A stretch of 64,000 bases of DNA from an uncultured Clostridia bacterium (lineage in GTDB: Bacteria; Bacillota; Clostridia; TANB77; CAG-465): positions 62,001 to 126,000 of the forward strand of contig CAKPEI010000002.1 in the NCBI GenBank assembly GCA_934149365.1, read 5' to 3'. The position numbers and the translations under genes are program-made. The number at the start of each line of letters is the position of its first letter. Positions within the stretch are counted from its first letter, which is position 1. This document shows positions 9,019 to 17,419 of this stretch, piece after piece. Under the pieces are notes generated by a model. That model was not told the DNA's origin. It saw only the letters and a program-made list of their open reading frames with translations, and searched no databases.

Positions 9019-9056
9019 GATTACCTTTATGCATTATGCTGAAGGTGATTTTTTTT
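9019..9056 (+). terminator. Rho-independent terminator after secY
   Basis: The arms GATTACCTT and AAGGTGATT pair with one G-T wobble around a 14-base loop and are followed by a run of T. It lies 24 bases past the secY stop. Confidence 0.85.
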
Positions 9057-9217
9057 AGCATAAGAAAATAAATTCAAAGTTTGTAAGATGTAAAGAGCGA
9101 TGATTAAAATTCGGATTAAAAAATTGCTATATATATAAAGATAGAAATTTTCTGTAAATATATAAGATAAATACTTATAATTTTCTCACGAATTGTAACA
9201 AAATACATAAAAGCCAT

Positions 9218-9544
9218 ATGTTTCTGATACTAGATGAGAAAATAAAATGGAAAAATTTACATAAAGTTATAAAACGTGCAATGATTGCATGCGAGACTAG
9301 TAATAATAATGTTAACAACCATTTTCCCGAATTCAGGAAAATGGTTGAGATAGGTTCAAGTACCAAAAGGAAAATAGTTGATTATCATTTATCTAGATAT
9401 GCCTGCTATTTAGCAGTTCAAAACGCGAATCCTAGAAAAAAATCAGTAGCTCTTGGTGGTAATATGCCAGAAACTCTACCAACTCCAAAGAAATCTATAA
9501 AAGAGTTAGAAAAAGATGAATTACAAAAAATCGCAAATAATTAA
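9218..9544 (+). pseudogene. Remnant of a DinD-like (DNA damage-inducible protein D) gene
   Basis: The 108-residue frame contains WKNLHKVIKRAMIACETS and VEIGSSTKRKIVDYHLSRYACYLAVQNANPRK, which match from memory the N-terminal half of DinD (BRO/KilA-associated family). The sequence then jumps to a DinD-like C-terminal tail (ETLPTPKKSIKELEK). The family is normally about 270-290 residues, so both the first ~40 residues and the middle appear to be deleted. No ribosome-binding site precedes the ATG. The AT-rich leader at 9057-9217 shows nothing else. I read it as a decayed gene; expression as a short protein is not excluded. Confidence 0.7.
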
Positions 9545-9616
9545 TAAATGTAATTATGATTTGATAGGAATAAGATTAGTTACACTTTAAACTTTTGAAG
9601 ACGGACTTTACATAAC

Positions 9617-9645
9617 TTTACTTTAACCTAGTTGTATGATATAAT
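9617..9645 (+). promoter_or_regulatory. Sigma-A-type promoter for the DUF488 gene
   Basis: TTTACT at 9617-9622 and TATAAT at 9640-9645 are separated by exactly 17 bases. The start codon at 9699 is about 47 bases past the expected transcription start. Confidence 0.7.
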
Positions 9646-9698
9646 TACTAGGTATTTAATTAGAACTTAAAATATTAATATATGAAAGGGTGAATGTT

Positions 9699-10772
9699 AT
9701 GTATAAACAAGGCTTTTTAACGATAGGATATGGAAATATTGGACTTCAAAGTTTTGTTCAAGAATTAAAAAATCTGCGGGTCAACTGTATAGTTGATGTA
9801 AGGACAGTACCATATAGTAAGTATAATTTGTCTTTCAATAAGGAAGAGCTTAGAGCAAGACTAAGTGAAGACAATATATCGTACTTTTGGCTTGGAAATA
9901 AACTTGGTGGCAGATATGATAAAATAAGTTTGTGTAATGATGCGGGAATAGTAGACTATGAAAAAGTGGGAAATTCAGAGAAATTTAAGGAAGGAATTAA
10001 TGATCTATTAAAACTTATTAAAAGGTACAACATTTGCGTGATGTGCTCTGAAAAAGATCCGCTTAAATGTCACAGATTTTTGCTAATATCGCGGTATTTA
10101 AAAGAATACAACATTTATCATGTTATGCCTGATTTTAGCTTGGTAAAAAACTCTAGCTTGGAAGAAAAACTTTTTAAGATTTATGGCAATCTTAATCAGT
10201 TATCCATATTCGAAGAAGATAATAAAGAAAGTTTTGAAGACAAGGCATATAGAACGCAGAGCGAAAAGACGGCTTACGTAAGTAAAAAGGTAAAAGATCT
10301 TTTGGAAAATGGTATTACCGAAGATATGCCAGAAAAAGTAAAACTTTTTACAATAGGGTGCGAGAATAAAACAGCAGAAGAGTTCTTTACTTTGCTTAGG
10401 GACTATAAAGTGAAAAGATTGATTGATGTGAGAATGCGTAACTCAGATCCTTTTCCTATGTTTGCCTCATATCCAGACATTGCATATTATTGCAGAATAA
10501 ATCAAATAGAATATGAAAGAAAAAGAAAACTTATTCCACTTTCTGATGATATGAAATTGCTCCAAGAAGGAAAAATAAGTTTTGCAGCATTTTCAAGAAA
10601 TTATATGTCAATGTTGGAAGAAAGAAATGTTCTAACAGAATTAATGTCAGAGGAGCTTAGCGGAACATGTTTTTTTGGATACGAAAAAGATGCTAAGAAA
10701 AGTTATCGGAGTTTAATACCGAAAGCTTTAAGAAAAAAACTTGATAATGTAATAGTAAGGCATTTAAAGTAG
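9699..10772 (+). CDS. Tandem DUF488 domain protein
   Basis: The 357-residue protein contains two DUF488 modules. The first (about 1-165) has VDVRTVPYSKYNLSFNKEEL, LGNKLGGRYD and the conserved cysteine/histidine segment CSEKDPLKCHR. The second (about 210-355) restarts with LFTIGCENKTAEEFF and LIDVRMRNSDPFP, but the CxExDxxxCHR site has become CFFGYEKDAKKSYR and lacks the second Cys and the His. I chose ATG 9699 because GAAAGGG lies 8 bases upstream; GTG 9690 overlaps that site. DUF488 function is not settled; members are often seen near restriction or defence genes. The gene has its own promoter and is followed 10 bases later by an unknown gene. Confidence 0.8.
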   Translation: MYKQGFLTIGYGNIGLQSFVQELKNLRVNCIVDVRTVPYSKYNLSFNKEELRARLSEDNISYFWLGNKLGGRYDKISLCNDAGIVDYEKVGNSEKFKEGINDLLKLIKRYNICVMCSEKDPLKCHRFLLISRYLKEYNIYHVMPDFSLVKNSSLEEKLFKIYGNLNQLSIFEEDNKESFEDKAYRTQSEKTAYVSKKVKDLLENGITEDMPEKVKLFTIGCENKTAEEFFTLLRDYKVKRLIDVRMRNSDPFPMFASYPDIAYYCRINQIEYERKRKLIPLSDDMKLLQEGKISFAAFSRNYMSMLEERNVLTELMSEELSGTCFFGYEKDAKKSYRSLIPKALRKKLDNVIVRHLK

Positions 10773-10782
10773 GAGGTTTAGC

Positions 10783-11343
10783 ATGAATACAAAAATAAGT
10801 ATTTTGACTAAAGTTTTACCACGGTATGGTGAAATTTTAATTGCAATAGGTGCTGTTATAAACATCGATGAAAATTTAGCCGAAAACAAAGTAGCAATAG
10901 AGAAACTAAAAGATTTTCTTATAACTGATGTAAAATATGTTGGAGTAGCAAGAAAATTATTTTTCTCCGAAAAGTTTCAAAGGATAATTTATGATTATAC
11001 TGGAAAACCAGCAGGAGTTGTTATATCTAGAAGTCTTCCAATAGAAAATGACAAAACAACAAATATGTATTTGGCAGATTTTTTCTCTAAATCTCTGTGG
11101 CCTATTATGGTAAATAGGTATTTGGACAATGTTTCTATAAAGGACCTTGACGCGGTTAAGATATCTATAAACATAAAAAAGAATGTATATACTAATATAT
11201 ATGGTGAATATGAACATCAATTGTTTTTTACAGAACTTAAAGAGTATTTACTTATTAATCATATGATTGTGTCAAAAGCTCAAATGAAACAAAATGGAGA
11301 TATGTTGGTTGATATTTTAATTCCTACAGTAAGTAGAATGTAA
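10783..11343 (+). CDS. Hypothetical protein, partner of the DUF488 gene
   Basis: I do not recognise this 186-residue soluble protein. It lacks a signal peptide or membrane segment and has mixed alpha/beta composition, with a KISINIKKNVYTNIYGEYE segment in the second half. It follows the DUF488 gene by 10 bases with an AGGAGG site, so they are one transcription unit ending at the terminator at 11354. The two are probably functionally linked. Confidence 0.75.
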   Translation: MNTKISILTKVLPRYGEILIAIGAVINIDENLAENKVAIEKLKDFLITDVKYVGVARKLFFSEKFQRIIYDYTGKPAGVVISRSLPIENDKTTNMYLADFFSKSLWPIMVNRYLDNVSIKDLDAVKISINIKKNVYTNIYGEYEHQLFFTELKEYLLINHMIVSKAQMKQNGDMLVDILIPTVSRM

Positions 11344-11353
11344 TTATTAGTTT

Positions 11354-11390
11354 GTAAAGGTGATTTAATCAAAATCACCTTTACTTTTTT
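11354..11390 (+). terminator. Terminator ending the DUF488 unit
   Basis: A perfect 13-bp stem (GTAAAGGTGATTT / AAATCACCTTTAC) is followed by six T residues. Confidence 0.9.
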
Positions 11391-11431
11391 ATATTTTTGT
11401 GTGATAATTGTATATGTAAAGGAGTATGTGT

Positions 11432-12043
11432 ATGTTTTTTGTAATTTTAGGTGCGCCAGGTTCTGGCAAAGGAACAAGATCAGATATATTGAAAGAAAAA
11501 TTGAAAATTGCTCATATATCTACAGGGAGCATGATTAGAGAAAATAAATCTGTGTATGAAAAGTACAAGGATAAAATTGATAATGGGCATCTGCTTTCTG
11601 ATGATATAATAAACGAAATGCTTGAAGAAAGACTTAGGCAGGATGATATTCAAAATGGATGTATTTTAGATGGTTATCCGAGAACTATTGAGCAGGCATA
11701 CAACTTAGATAAAATACTAGAAAGAGTTGGAAAAGGTATAGATAAAGTGTTTTTACTTGATGCAGATATAGATACAATATATTCAAGAATACTTAGTAGA
11801 GTAGTTTGTCCTAAGTGCTTAAAAATATATAACAAAAAATATGCAGAAGAAAATAACAATAAATGTTTAGAATGTGGTTCAGAATTAGTAGTTAGAACAG
11901 ATGACAACAGTGATACTTTAAAAAATAGAATAGATGTGTATTATAAAAATATAGATAAAATAAAAGAGTATTACCAAAATAGAGGCTTACTTGAAATCAT
12001 TGATGCTTTAGAAGATCCACATAAAATATTAGAAAGGATGTAA
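11432..12043 (+). CDS. adk: Adenylate kinase
   Basis: This enzyme interconverts ATP plus AMP and two ADP. The P-loop GAPGSGKGT is at residues 7-15, the AMP-site DGYPRT motif is present, and the LID carries CPKC and CLEC pairs typical of zinc-type Gram-positive adenylate kinases. ATG 11432 (203 residues) lies 7 bases after AAAGGAG, while ATG 11426 lies too close. At 203 residues it is slightly short for the family. It is the usual neighbour of map, but here it is separated from secY by the inserted genes. Confidence 0.93.
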   Translation: MFFVILGAPGSGKGTRSDILKEKLKIAHISTGSMIRENKSVYEKYKDKIDNGHLLSDDIINEMLEERLRQDDIQNGCILDGYPRTIEQAYNLDKILERVGKGIDKVFLLDADIDTIYSRILSRVVCPKCLKIYNKKYAEENNNKCLECGSELVVRTDDNSDTLKNRIDVYYKNIDKIKEYYQNRGLLEIIDALEDPHKILERM

Positions 12044-12047
12044 TAAA

Positions 12048-12815
12048 ATGATTAACATTAAATCAGAAAAAGAGATTGAACTAATGAGACAAAGCGCTGA
12101 GATAATGAAAAAGGTATTAAAAGCAGTAGAAGATGAGATAAGAGAGGGAGTAACAACATCTTATCTTGATTATGTGGCAGAAAAAGTTATGAAAGAAAAC
12201 CACGCAACACCTTCATTTAGAGGAGTACCTTGTATGTACAAGGGAGGAAAAACATATATGCATGCAACTTGCATATCAGTAAATGATGAAATAATACATG
12301 GAATTCCTTCTAGCAGAGTGCTAAAAAATGGAGACGTTGTTTGTTTGGATGTTGGAGTGTACAAAAATGGATTTCATTCTGATGCAGGCAGAACATTTAT
12401 AGTTGGAGAAGGTAGTAAAATAGCTAAAAAACTTGTTTCTGTTACTGAAGCAGCATTTTTTGAAGGAGTAGCTAAAGCTGTTCCAGGAAATAGAATAGGA
12501 GATATATCAAATGCTATCCAAACATATGTTGAAAAAGCAGGATTTAACTTGCTTCGTGAGTTCCAAGGACATGGTATAGGAAGAGAAATGCATGAAGACC
12601 CTGGTGTTCCAAATATAGGTAAAAGTGGAAGAGGACCAAGACTTGAAAAAGGTATGGCACTTGCAATTGAACCAATGGTTACAGAAGGAAGCCCAGATGT
12701 TTGCGTTGCCAAAGATAAATGGACTATAAAGACAAAAGACGGGAAACTTACAGCATATTATGAGAACACAATTGTTATAACTGATGGGGAACCTGAAATT
12801 TTAACATTGTATTAA
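12048..12815 (+). CDS. map: Type I methionine aminopeptidase
   Basis: The 255-residue enzyme removes N-terminal methionine. Metal ligands can be placed in LDVGVYKNGFHSDAGRTF (two Asp), GHGIGREMHEDP (His), AIEPMV (Glu) and the final YENTIVI (Glu). There is no N-terminal SEC-C extension. It starts 4 bases after adk, so the two are cotranscribed. Confidence 0.96.
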   Translation: MINIKSEKEIELMRQSAEIMKKVLKAVEDEIREGVTTSYLDYVAEKVMKENHATPSFRGVPCMYKGGKTYMHATCISVNDEIIHGIPSSRVLKNGDVVCLDVGVYKNGFHSDAGRTFIVGEGSKIAKKLVSVTEAAFFEGVAKAVPGNRIGDISNAIQTYVEKAGFNLLREFQGHGIGREMHEDPGVPNIGKSGRGPRLEKGMALAIEPMVTEGSPDVCVAKDKWTIKTKDGKLTAYYENTIVITDGEPEILTLY

Positions 12816-12837
12816 TTTATTAAAAAAGGAGGAGTAT

Positions 12838-14883
12838 ATGAAAAAGGAGAAAAGAAAGACCAGTGCGCTAACTATTATTCTTTTAATTATAATAGTAGTA
12901 TTAACAGCTGTAGTAGTTAGGACATATTGGCCAAAAGAAAAGGAAAAAGGATTCAAACAAGTCGGCAGTCAACAAAAATTAGAAAAACTTTATAAAGGAA
13001 ATGATAATAAGTCTATAGAAGAAAAAATGAAAAGAATATTAACACTTCCAGTAAGTTTGTTTACATTAGGTTATGATTATTATGGTAAGGGATTTAACCC
13101 TATTGATAGCACGGGAACAACTACAGATATGATAACGAATAATACTTCATCTTCTACGGAATCATCTATTAAAGTAAATAATAAAGATTATTCGACAACT
13201 AACATTCAAGTTGAAAATGTAGATGAAGCAGATATAACAAAAACAGACGGAAACTATATTTATTCGTTATCAGGAGATAGCATAGTCATATCTGATGTAA
13301 GAAATATAGAGGAAGCTAAAGTTTTAGCTAAGTTTCAAATGAAATATGATGCTAGCGTTCAAGAATTGCTACTTTATGGTGATAAACTAGTAGCTATAGG
13401 GGTAAAAAAAGAGCAAACGTTAGAAACATATTATGGATATATGTCTAGATTAGAAAGCACATATGTTGAAGTGTTTGATATTACGGATAGACAAAATCCG
13501 AAGAGTATAAAGACATTACAAATTAAATCACCATATTTTACATGTAGGGCAATTGGAAATAACATATATGTATTATCATCAGGAACTATTAGAAATTATT
13601 ATACAAAATCAGAAGATAAAATAGATATGAGCTATGTGGAAAACGGACAAATTATTCAAATACCATATACAAACATGTACTATATGGAAGATATGGATAT
13701 AACTAGTAAAGTTGTAATTGCAGGAATAGATTTAAATAATATTAATTCAAGTTCTGATGTAAGGACATATTTTATAGATATGGATAATGCTTATGTTTCA
13801 GAAAATAATATATATATTGCTGAAACTTCTTATCATTACGGAACATATAAACCAAAACTAAGTGCTATATTTGGGCTTAAAGGAATATTTGGAGCATTCG
13901 ATGAAGATAAGTGGGAAGATGAAGATAGTGGAAGAAAAACTACTATATATAAATTTGGAATAAATGGTATGGACATAAGTTATATTGGTAAAGTTAAAGA
14001 AAAAGGACAAATTGTAAATCAATTTTCTATGGATGAATATAACGGAAATTTAAGAGTAGCTACATATGATAAAGATGGTACAAAAGTTAATGTATATGAT
14101 AGCAATATGGTTAAGCTGGGCGAAACAGAAAGTTTAGCAAAAGGCGAAAAAATGTATTCATCTAGATTTTTGGGAAATAAAGCATATTTGGTAACCTACA
14201 AAACAGTGGATCCATTATACGTTATTGACTTAAGTAATCCTAAAAATCCTAAAGCTTTAGGAGAGCTTAAGATACCTGGTTATAGTACATACCTTCATCC
14301 ATATGATGAAGACCATATAATAGGAATAGGTATGGAGACAAAAGAAACCGTGCATAGGGGAATTGATGGCAAGATAATTAGTACAAGTGCTCAAATAGTT
14401 GGAATGAAAATGGCATTGTTTGATGTTTCTGATGTTAATTCTCCAAAACAAATATCTAGTGTAGTTATTGGAAACAGCAGAACAACATCTGCAGTTCTTA
14501 CTAACCATAAAGCTTTGTTATTTTCTAAGGAGAAAAACTTACTTGCAATACCAGTAAATAACTATACAAGTGATTTTGGAATTAGTGATGACAACGATAA
14601 TATAGATGATGTAATAGCGTTATATACTAAGGCTACAAATAATTTTGTTTCAGAGGGATACGAAGTGTATAACATAGATTTAGACAAAGGTTTTACTAAA
14701 AAAGGAACTATAATTCATGAGAACGGTTTAAATAGTAGCAAATATTATTCGGTAACACATTTATTAAGAGGAATGTATATAGAAGATAATTTGTATACAG
14801 TTTCTGAAAATATGATTAAAATTAATAAGTTAGATACATTAGAATTATTAAAAGAAATAAGAATATCTGACTTTACAAAGTAA
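12838..14883 (+). CDS. Membrane-anchored beta-propeller domain protein
   Basis: The 681-residue protein has an N-terminal transmembrane anchor (about residues 10-28, ALTIILLIIIVVLTAVVV) and a long extracellular part. The segment NIQVENVDEADITKTDGNYIY (about 121-141) is the hallmark of the bacterial C-terminal beta-propeller family (Beta_propel, PF09826). Repeated patterns such as VEVFDITDRQNPK and LYVIDLSNPKNPKALGELK are propeller blades. The biochemical role is unknown; a cell-surface function is likely. It follows map by 22 bases with GGAGG, an unusual insertion between map and infA. Confidence 0.85.
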   Translation: MKKEKRKTSALTIILLIIIVVLTAVVVRTYWPKEKEKGFKQVGSQQKLEKLYKGNDNKSIEEKMKRILTLPVSLFTLGYDYYGKGFNPIDSTGTTTDMITNNTSSSTESSIKVNNKDYSTTNIQVENVDEADITKTDGNYIYSLSGDSIVISDVRNIEEAKVLAKFQMKYDASVQELLLYGDKLVAIGVKKEQTLETYYGYMSRLESTYVEVFDITDRQNPKSIKTLQIKSPYFTCRAIGNNIYVLSSGTIRNYYTKSEDKIDMSYVENGQIIQIPYTNMYYMEDMDITSKVVIAGIDLNNINSSSDVRTYFIDMDNAYVSENNIYIAETSYHYGTYKPKLSAIFGLKGIFGAFDEDKWEDEDSGRKTTIYKFGINGMDISYIGKVKEKGQIVNQFSMDEYNGNLRVATYDKDGTKVNVYDSNMVKLGETESLAKGEKMYSSRFLGNKAYLVTYKTVDPLYVIDLSNPKNPKALGELKIPGYSTYLHPYDEDHIIGIGMETKETVHRGIDGKIISTSAQIVGMKMALFDVSDVNSPKQISSVVIGNSRTTSAVLTNHKALLFSKEKNLLAIPVNNYTSDFGISDDNDNIDDVIALYTKATNNFVSEGYEVYNIDLDKGFTKKGTIIHENGLNSSKYYSVTHLLRGMYIEDNLYTVSENMIKINKLDTLELLKEIRISDFTK

Positions 14884-14897
14884 ATAGGAGGTAGTTT

Positions 14898-15146
14898 ATG
14901 GAAGAAAAGAAAAACAGTTCTGCACTTAATATATCGGGTTTTGTGTGTGGAATAATATCAATAATATCAGCTATGTTTTATTATATATCAATACCTACAG
15001 GAATAATATCAATTGTATGCGCTGCAAAAGGAATAAAAAGATCAGGTAGTAAACTTGCAAAAGCAGGCTTGGTGCTTGGTATAGTGGGGCTTTCAATGTG
15101 TTTGCTTATATACATTTTATTTATTACAGCTATTATAATAGCATAG
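14898..15146 (+). CDS. Small DUF4190-like membrane protein
   Basis: This 82-residue protein has two hydrophobic segments (about 10-42 and 57-81) joined by a short charged loop, GIKRSGSKLAKAG, as in DUF4190 proteins. It starts 14 bases after the propeller gene with a GGAGG site and is probably cotranscribed with it. Function unknown. Confidence 0.75.
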   Translation: MEEKKNSSALNISGFVCGIISIISAMFYYISIPTGIISIVCAAKGIKRSGSKLAKAGLVLGIVGLSMCLLIYILFITAIIIA

Positions 15147-15166
15147 GAAATCGAAGTGAATTTATG

Positions 15167-15219
15167 CCAGTTCCACATATTTTTGTGAAACTGGTACTTT
15201 TTATTTCACAAAAATATGT
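15167..15219 (+). terminator. Terminator overlapping an alternative long hairpin
   Basis: Stem CCAGTTCCAC (15167-15176) pairs with GTGAAACTGG (15185-15194) and is followed by a T-rich run, forming a terminator. The sequence ACATATTTTTGTGAAA (15175-15190), which includes the terminator's 3' arm, is also perfectly complementary over 16 bases to TTTCACAAAAATATGT (15204-15219). The two structures cannot form together. Nothing in the sequence identifies a ligand or a leader peptide. Confidence 0.75.
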
Positions 15220-15258
15220 AAAATTGAGTTTTAATTTAATAATAAATAGATATTAAAA

Positions 15259-15272
15259 GCAACATATGTTGC
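15259..15272. repeat. 14-bp perfect palindrome upstream of infA
   Basis: GCAACATATGTTGC reads the same on both strands and is followed by another AAGTTGC half-copy. It could be an operator; no regulator gene is nearby. The rest of the 15220-15366 stretch is AT-rich with nothing I can assign. Confidence 0.5.
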
Positions 15273-15366
15273 AAGTTGCAAAAGAGTATATAAAAGATAT
15301 TAGTAAAAAAGTAATAAGTAGGACAAAAAAATTGACATAAAAAGACTTAAAGTTAGCAAAAAACAG

Positions 15367-15395
15367 TTGACTTTGGGGCTTTTTTACGTTATAAT
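15367..15395 (+). promoter_or_regulatory. Promoter of the infA to rplQ operon
   Basis: TTGACT (15367-15372) and TATAAT (15390-15395) are 17 bases apart. The 5' leader to infA is about 80 bases. Confidence 0.8.
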
Positions 15396-15481
15396 AAATA
15401 CGTTAAACTGAGTGCTTATGCCTTTAATTGACAAAAGCGCTTGCTTATCTAACATATAAATGTTTATGATAGGAGGAAAAC

Positions 15482-15700
15482 ATGGCAAAAGATGATGTTA
15501 TAGAAGTTGACGGTATAGTAGTAGAAGCGCTTCCAAACGCTACATTTAAAGTTGAATTAGAAAATGGGCATCAAGTACTAGCTCATATATCTGGTAAACT
15601 TAGAATGCACTATATCAAAATATTGCCTGGTGATAAGGTAAAACTAGAATTATCAACTTATGATTTGCAAAAAGGTAGAATCATATGGCGTGATAAATAA
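15482..15700 (+). CDS. infA: Translation initiation factor IF-1
   Basis: The 72-residue OB-fold protein is standard in length. It shows DVIEVDGIVVEALPNATFKV and GHQVLAHISGKLRMHYIKILPGDKV, diagnostic for IF-1. AGGAGG is placed 6-7 bases before ATG. IF-1 blocks the A site during initiation. It opens the second ribosomal operon here. Confidence 0.97.
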   Translation: MAKDDVIEVDGIVVEALPNATFKVELENGHQVLAHISGKLRMHYIKILPGDKVKLELSTYDLQKGRIIWRDK

Positions 15701-15821
15701 TTAATTTGGTAATAACGAGTCTTAGAGCGGCTGTAGAGAAAGGGTGTACAATCTCTATTTTTAAGATTTGTTTTACATATATAATCTAGCGCAGAGTAGA
15801 AGATTTTTAAGGAGGATAACT

Positions 15822-15935
15822 ATGAAAGTAAGACCATCTGTAAAAAAGATTTGCGAAAAATGTAAAGTTATTAAAAGAGCAGGTGTGGTTAGGGTAATAT
15901 GTGAAAATCCTAAACACAAGCAAAGACAAGGTTAA
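15822..15935 (+). CDS. rpmJ: 50S ribosomal protein L36
   Basis: The 37-residue frame begins MKVRPSVKKICEKCKVIKR and ends with PKHKQRQG. The CxxC pair, a third Cys and a His form the L36 zinc site. AAGGAGG lies 6 bases before ATG 15822. The 121-base gap after infA is AT-rich and shows no gene. Confidence 0.97.
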   Translation: MKVRPSVKKICEKCKVIKRAGVVRVICENPKHKQRQG

Positions 15936-15949
15936 GGGGGTAAATTAAA

Positions 15950-16321
15950 GTGGCAAGAATAGCAGGAATAGACTTACCTAAGAACAAAGTAGTAGAAATA
16001 GGTTTAACTTATATCTACGGTATTGGTAGAACTTCTTCAAGAAAAATAATAGAAGAAGCAGGAATTGATACTTCAAAAAGAATTAAAGATTTAACTGATG
16101 ATGAAGTAGCAAAAATCAGAGCTATAATCGATAGAGATTATACAGTTGAAGGTGACCTAAAAAGAGAAGTTTCTCTAAACATCAAGAGATTAATGGAAAT
16201 CAATTGCTATAGAGGACAAAGACATAAGAGAAAATTACCAGTAAGAGGTCAAAGAACAAAAACTAATGCAAGAACAAGAAAAGGCCCAAGAAAAGTTGTG
16301 GCTGGAAAGAAGGGGGTATAA
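15950..16321 (+). CDS. rpsM: 30S ribosomal protein S13
   Basis: S13 (123 residues) starts MARIAGIDLPKNKVVEIGLTYI-like (GTG start at 15950) and carries YRGQRHKRKLPVRGQRTKTNART, the conserved C-terminal segment contacting P-site tRNA. A GGGGG site lies just upstream. Confidence 0.97.
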   Translation: MARIAGIDLPKNKVVEIGLTYIYGIGRTSSRKIIEEAGIDTSKRIKDLTDDEVAKIRAIIDRDYTVEGDLKREVSLNIKRLMEINCYRGQRHKRKLPVRGQRTKTNARTRKGPRKVVAGKKGV

Positions 16322-16324
16322 TAA

Positions 16325-16717
16325 ATGGCACCTAAGAAAAAAACAGTAACAAAAAGAAAAGTAAAAAAGAACGTACCAAATGGTGTTGCTCATATACACT
16401 CATCTTTTAACAATACAATTGTTACAATGAGTGATGAAAACGGAAACGTTTTATCATGGGCTAGTGCAGGAGGACTTGGATTTAAAGGTTCAAGAAAAAA
16501 TACTCCATTTGCTGCATCAGAAGCAGCAACAGTTGCAGCAAATGCAGCTAAAGAACATGGTTTAAAATCAGTTCAAGTATATATTAAAGGGCCTGGAGCA
16601 GGTAGAGAAGCCGCTATAAGAGCACTTCAAACAGCAGGACTTGAAATAAGCATGATTAAAGATGTAAGTCCAATACCACACAATGGCTGCAGACCACCAA
16701 AGAGAAGAAGAGTTTAA
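16325..16717 (+). CDS. rpsK: 30S ribosomal protein S11
   Basis: S11 (130 residues) shows AHIHSSFNNTIVTMSD, GSRKNTPFAA and the C-terminal PHNGCRPPKRRRV. It forms the platform with S18 and S6. It starts 3 bases after rpsM. Confidence 0.97.
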   Translation: MAPKKKTVTKRKVKKNVPNGVAHIHSSFNNTIVTMSDENGNVLSWASAGGLGFKGSRKNTPFAASEAATVAANAAKEHGLKSVQVYIKGPGAGREAAIRALQTAGLEISMIKDVSPIPHNGCRPPKRRRV

Positions 16718-16733
16718 GCGGGGGTGAAGATAA

Positions 16734-17363
16734 ATGGCAAGATATACTGACGCACTATGCAAAAAATGCAGAAGAGAAGGTGCTAAATTATTCCTTAAAG
16801 GAGAAAGATGTAATACTGGTAAATGTGCTATCGAAAGAAGAGCTTATGCACCAGGACAACATGGAAAAAATAAAGTGAAATTATCTGAATATGGTCTTCA
16901 ACTTCGTGCAAAACAAAAAACTAAGACATATTACAGAGTTTCAGAATCTCAATTTAGAAAATATTATGAAAAAGCATTTGCAAGTAAAGGAGTTACATCA
17001 GAAGTGTTATTCCAATACTTAGAAACAAGATTAGACAATGTTGCTTACAGAATGGGTCTAGGAACATCTAGAGCAGAAGCAAGACAACTTGTTGGTTATG
17101 GAATGCTTGAAGTAAATGGAAGAAAAGTAAACATTCCATCATACATAGTTAAAGTTGGAGATGTTATAAAAATAAGAGATGCTAAGAAAGATAATAATGC
17201 AGTTAAAGCTTCATTAGAAAAAACAGCATCAAGAAATATTCCAGCATGGATGGAAGCAAACAAAGACAGAACAGAAGTTAAGATATTAAGATTACCTGCA
17301 AGAGAAGAAGTAGATTTAGACGTACAAGAAAGCTTAATTATTGAGTTATACTCTAAGAACTAA
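16734..17363 (+). CDS. rpsD: 30S ribosomal protein S4, zinc type
   Basis: S4 (209 residues) nucleates small-subunit assembly. The N-terminal cysteines in CKKCRREGAKLFLKGERC and then CAIERR form a zinc site, and the S4 domain lies at about 98-160 (RLDNVAYRMGLGTSRAEARQLV). It is located between rpsK and rpoA as in most Firmicutes with the gene in this operon. Confidence 0.97.
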   Translation: MARYTDALCKKCRREGAKLFLKGERCNTGKCAIERRAYAPGQHGKNKVKLSEYGLQLRAKQKTKTYYRVSESQFRKYYEKAFASKGVTSEVLFQYLETRLDNVAYRMGLGTSRAEARQLVGYGMLEVNGRKVNIPSYIVKVGDVIKIRDAKKDNNAVKASLEKTASRNIPAWMEANKDRTEVKILRLPAREEVDLDVQESLIIELYSKN

Positions 17364-17419
17364 TAAAAATCATTTGTTAATAATACGTGTAATCAGAGCG
17401 TATTAGAAGGAGGATAAAA

